Positions 62,196 to 64,000 of a stretch of 64,000 nt of DNA are shown piece by piece. The notes beneath the pieces were generated by a model that did not search any database, was not told the DNA's origin, and was given only the letters and a program-made list of their open reading frames with translations. Location: positions 1,663,672 to 1,727,671 of the forward strand of contig NZ_JAROAU010000003.1 in the NCBI RefSeq assembly GCF_029433855.1, written 5' to 3'. The position numbers and the translations under genes are program-made. How positions within the stretch are numbered: position 1 is the stretch's first letter; every line of letters starts with the position of its first letter. The stretch is from Candidatus Kosakonia sp. 282A-S69 (lineage in GTDB: Bacteria > Pseudomonadota > Gammaproteobacteria > Enterobacterales > Enterobacteriaceae).

Positions 62196-62804
62196 TTACC
62201 GCTGACGCTGCGCCAGCCAGACGGAATGCCCGGTGCAGTGCGCATCATTTAGCACCACCTCAACCACATCAAACCCAATCTCCGACAGCAGTGCGCGATA
62301 AGTCTGCGGCGCAAGGCTGGCATGATAGAGCGTTTCGCCCTCCAGCTGGCCGAGCGCCTCTCCCTCTTCCGGCCCGCTGGTAAACATCAGGACACTGCCT
62401 GCATGGCTGTGCTGTTTAAAGCGATGGAACATCTGCCGCTGATCGTCACGTGTCAGATGAAAAAAACTGTCCCAGGCGATAAGCCCGTCAAAGGTCTCAC
62501 CCAGCGCCAGCTGGCGCATATCCTGTAACAGCCAGCGTTGCTGAGGAAACGCCTCGCGGGCGCGATCGATCATAGCGGGTGCGCCATCGACACCCGTAAG
62601 CTGAAAACCCTGCGCAATTAGCCAGCCCGCGATGGGGTGGCCGTTGCCGCAGCCGATGTCCACAATCCGTGCCTGTGATGGCAACCGGGCCGTGAACTTC
62701 TCCAGCCACCTTTTTTCAAACAGCGCCCGTGAACGCTGCTCTGCAAAGGCCGCGGCATGGCGCTGATAGAGCGCAAGAATCTCCTCTGCGGATTTATTGC
62801 TCAT
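62196..62804 (-). CDS. Class I SAM-dependent methyltransferase, 202 aa
   Basis: SAM-binding motif I RIVDIGCGNGHPIAG, motif II LTGVDGAPAMIDRA, and DGLIAWDSFFHLTRDD as motif IV region. N-terminal MSNKSAEEILALYQRHAAAF is common to small UbiE/COQ5-like methyltransferases of enterobacteria. Substrate unknown. Two bases separate it from the upstream GNAT gene, so they form an operon. Confidence 0.85.
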   Translation of the reverse strand: MSNKSAEEILALYQRHAAAFAEQRSRALFEKRWLEKFTARLPSQARIVDIGCGNGHPIAGWLIAQGFQLTGVDGAPAMIDRAREAFPQQRWLLQDMRQLALGETFDGLIAWDSFFHLTRDDQRQMFHRFKQHSHAGSVLMFTSGPEEGEALGQLEGETLYHASLAPQTYRALLSEIGFDVVEVVLNDAHCTGHSVWLAQRQR

Positions 62805-62806
62805 CC

Positions 62807-63286
62807 TTACTCTCCGCTTAAGGGGTAAACCATTTCAATACAACGCAGATCCGCCTTCGCCAGCTGCGAGTGATAAACGCTCTCCTGCACGACGGCAAAG
62901 CCGCGTTTCTGATAGAAGATGCAGGCATTGGGCGTAGCCGCAAGCCGAAGATGGCTAAAGCCTCGTCGCAGCGCCTCCTGCTTCAGAACGTCCAGAATGC
63001 GCGTCGCCATCCCGTGCCCCTCCCACGCCGGCAGGGTGAAAATCGCCTCGATGCTACCGGTGGCAATATCGAGAAAGCCCGTCGCCACCGGCTGCCCCTC
63101 TTCAGATAGCGCGACATAAAAGGGGTTCTCCCTAATCATCGCCACCTGCCCCTGCGGCATGGCCTCCGGCGTCCAGGCGGCAATGACCTCATCGGCATAG
63201 ACGCCTTTGCAGCCGTGGCGGATCGCTGCATTGCGAATATGCCAGATAACCGGTGCTTCTTCGGGGTGTGCCAGCCTGATCGCCAC
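62807..63286 (-). CDS. GNAT-family N-acetyltransferase, 159 aa
   Basis: Acetyl-CoA motif EAIFTLPAWEGHGMATRILD, then LRLAATPNACIFYQKRGF and the C-terminal IEMVYPL. N-terminal IRLAHPEEAPVIWHIRNAAI. First gene of a pair with the methyltransferase. Start at 63286 follows AAGGAGAG. Substrate unknown. Confidence 0.8.
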   Translation of the reverse strand: MAIRLAHPEEAPVIWHIRNAAIRHGCKGVYADEVIAAWTPEAMPQGQVAMIRENPFYVALSEEGQPVATGFLDIATGSIEAIFTLPAWEGHGMATRILDVLKQEALRRGFSHLRLAATPNACIFYQKRGFAVVQESVYHSQLAKADLRCIEMVYPLSGE

Positions 63287-63453
63287 TCTCTCTCCTTACG
63301 GATTCTCCGATTCCATCCGCACGCTCTGCACGCGCGCAATGGGCTGCTACAGTTTTACGGTAGTGATTCGAAACGCGAAGCGAATTGGCCGCGATACGAA
63401 CATTAATGAATAAATAGAAAGAATGTGTCACCACTCAACGATGAGGTAAGGCA

Positions 63454-64000
63454 ATGAGTACTATCAAAACGCAAGATGGAACGCAGATCTACTACAAAGA
63501 TTGGGGTTCAGGTAAACCGGTGCTGTTCAGCCACGGCTGGCCGCTGGATGGTGATATGTGGGACAGCCAGCTCAACTTCCTCGCCGAGCGCGGTTATCGG
63601 GTTATCGCTTTTGACCGTCGCGGCTTTGGCCGTTCCGGGCAGCCGTGGAACGGCTACGACTACGATACCTTTGCCTCCGATATCAACGATTTGATCACCG
63701 CGCTGGATCTGCATGACGTCACGCTGGTCGGCTTCTCCATGGGCGGCGGTGATGTGGCACGCTACATAGGTCGCTATGGCACTTCACGCGTGGCAGGCCT
63801 GGCGCTGCTGGGTGCCGTCACCCCTATTTTTGGCAAAACGGACGACCATCCTGAGGGCGTCGACAAAAGCGTATTCGATGAGATCAAAGCGGGTCTGCGC
63901 AAAGATCGCGCGCAGTTTATCAGCGATTTCGCCACGCCCTTTTATGGGCTTAATGCCGGGCAGAAGGTCTCCGATGGCGTACTCACGCAAACTCTGAATA
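63454..64000 (+). CDS. Alpha/beta hydrolase, non-haem chloroperoxidase type (3' end outside window)
   Basis: ATG at 63454 follows GAGGTAAGG; 182 codons are seen before the window ends, out of about 273 expected. MSTIKTQDGTQIYYKDWGSG, LFSHGWPLDGDMWDSQL, VIAFDRRGFGRSGQPWNGYD and nucleophile elbow GFSMGGGDVARY place it with cofactor-free haloperoxidases/esterases. The Asp and His of the triad lie beyond the window. Confidence 0.88.
   Translation, partial: MSTIKTQDGTQIYYKDWGSGKPVLFSHGWPLDGDMWDSQLNFLAERGYRVIAFDRRGFGRSGQPWNGYDYDTFASDINDLITALDLHDVTLVGFSMGGGDVARYIGRYGTSRVAGLALLGAVTPIFGKTDDHPEGVDKSVFDEIKAGLRKDRAQFISDFATPFYGLNAGQKVSDGVLTQTLN

Overview
The window is chromosomal DNA of a gamma-proteobacterium of the family Enterobacteriaceae. 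GC content is high over most of its length. Gene order from about 7.6 to 25.2 kb (ortT, ydcY, ydcZ, mnaT, curA, mcbR, yncD, yncE) follows the Escherichia coli ydcX-yncE segment. The nas nitrate-assimilation operon, the treZ-treY-glgX cluster, srfABC and a chromosomal class A beta-lactamase point to the Enterobacter/Kosakonia/Phytobacter/Klebsiella side of the family. The genus cannot be fixed from this sequence alone. No rRNA, tRNA, CRISPR array, insertion sequence or integrase was seen.

Layout. Positions 1-6010 are a heavily decayed prophage or accessory region: a truncated terminase, a frameshifted head-morphogenesis gene, a doubly frameshifted small gene, a broken tail-spike relic, an intact acyltransferase (likely O-antigen acetylation) and an HNH nuclease gene with one nonsense and one frameshift mutation. 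From 6.2 to 8.1 kb lie small genes, including two tandem OrtT/GhoT-type membrane toxins without an antitoxin. From 8.15 to 17.4 kb an alpha/beta hydrolase, srfABC and a DppA-like binding protein sit between ortT and ydcY, genes that are adjacent in E. coli. The ydcY-yncE backbone follows, then a phosphodiesterase and the beta-lactamase (25.4-27.1 kb).

From 27.7 to 34.1 kb, treZ, treY and a glgX-type debranching gene convert alpha-glucan to trehalose. A three-gene sigma-factor unit, digH and a DUF943 gene follow. From 37.5 to 48.8 kb lies nitrate assimilation: the antiterminator NasR, a sigma-54-type promoter, a leader RNA with two hexaloop hairpins and a terminator, then the ABC nitrate transporter nasFED, a single 1385-residue NasC-NasB(NirB-NirD) fusion, and nasA. 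Nitrate/nitrite sensed by NasR would let transcription pass the leader terminator; nitrogen limitation would act through the sigma-54 promoter.

From 48.8 to 53.3 kb are a cytoplasmic binding-protein-like gene, two GNAT/RES-type genes and an MFS exporter divergent from a LysR regulator. A visibly AT-richer insert at 53.4-55.4 kb carries the most intriguing pair: a 323-residue protein with a glycine/alanine-rich hydrophobic hairpin, followed by a 197-residue polytopic membrane protein, read here as a candidate membrane-active effector and its immunity protein. From 56.5 to 62.2 kb a PrpR-type sigma-54 activator stands divergent from an operon of a class III CoA-transferase, an HMG-CoA-lyase-family enzyme and an MFS carrier, a compact catabolic module for a branched hydroxy-dicarboxylic acid or similar. 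The window ends in a methyltransferase, an acetyltransferase and a truncated haloperoxidase-like hydrolase.
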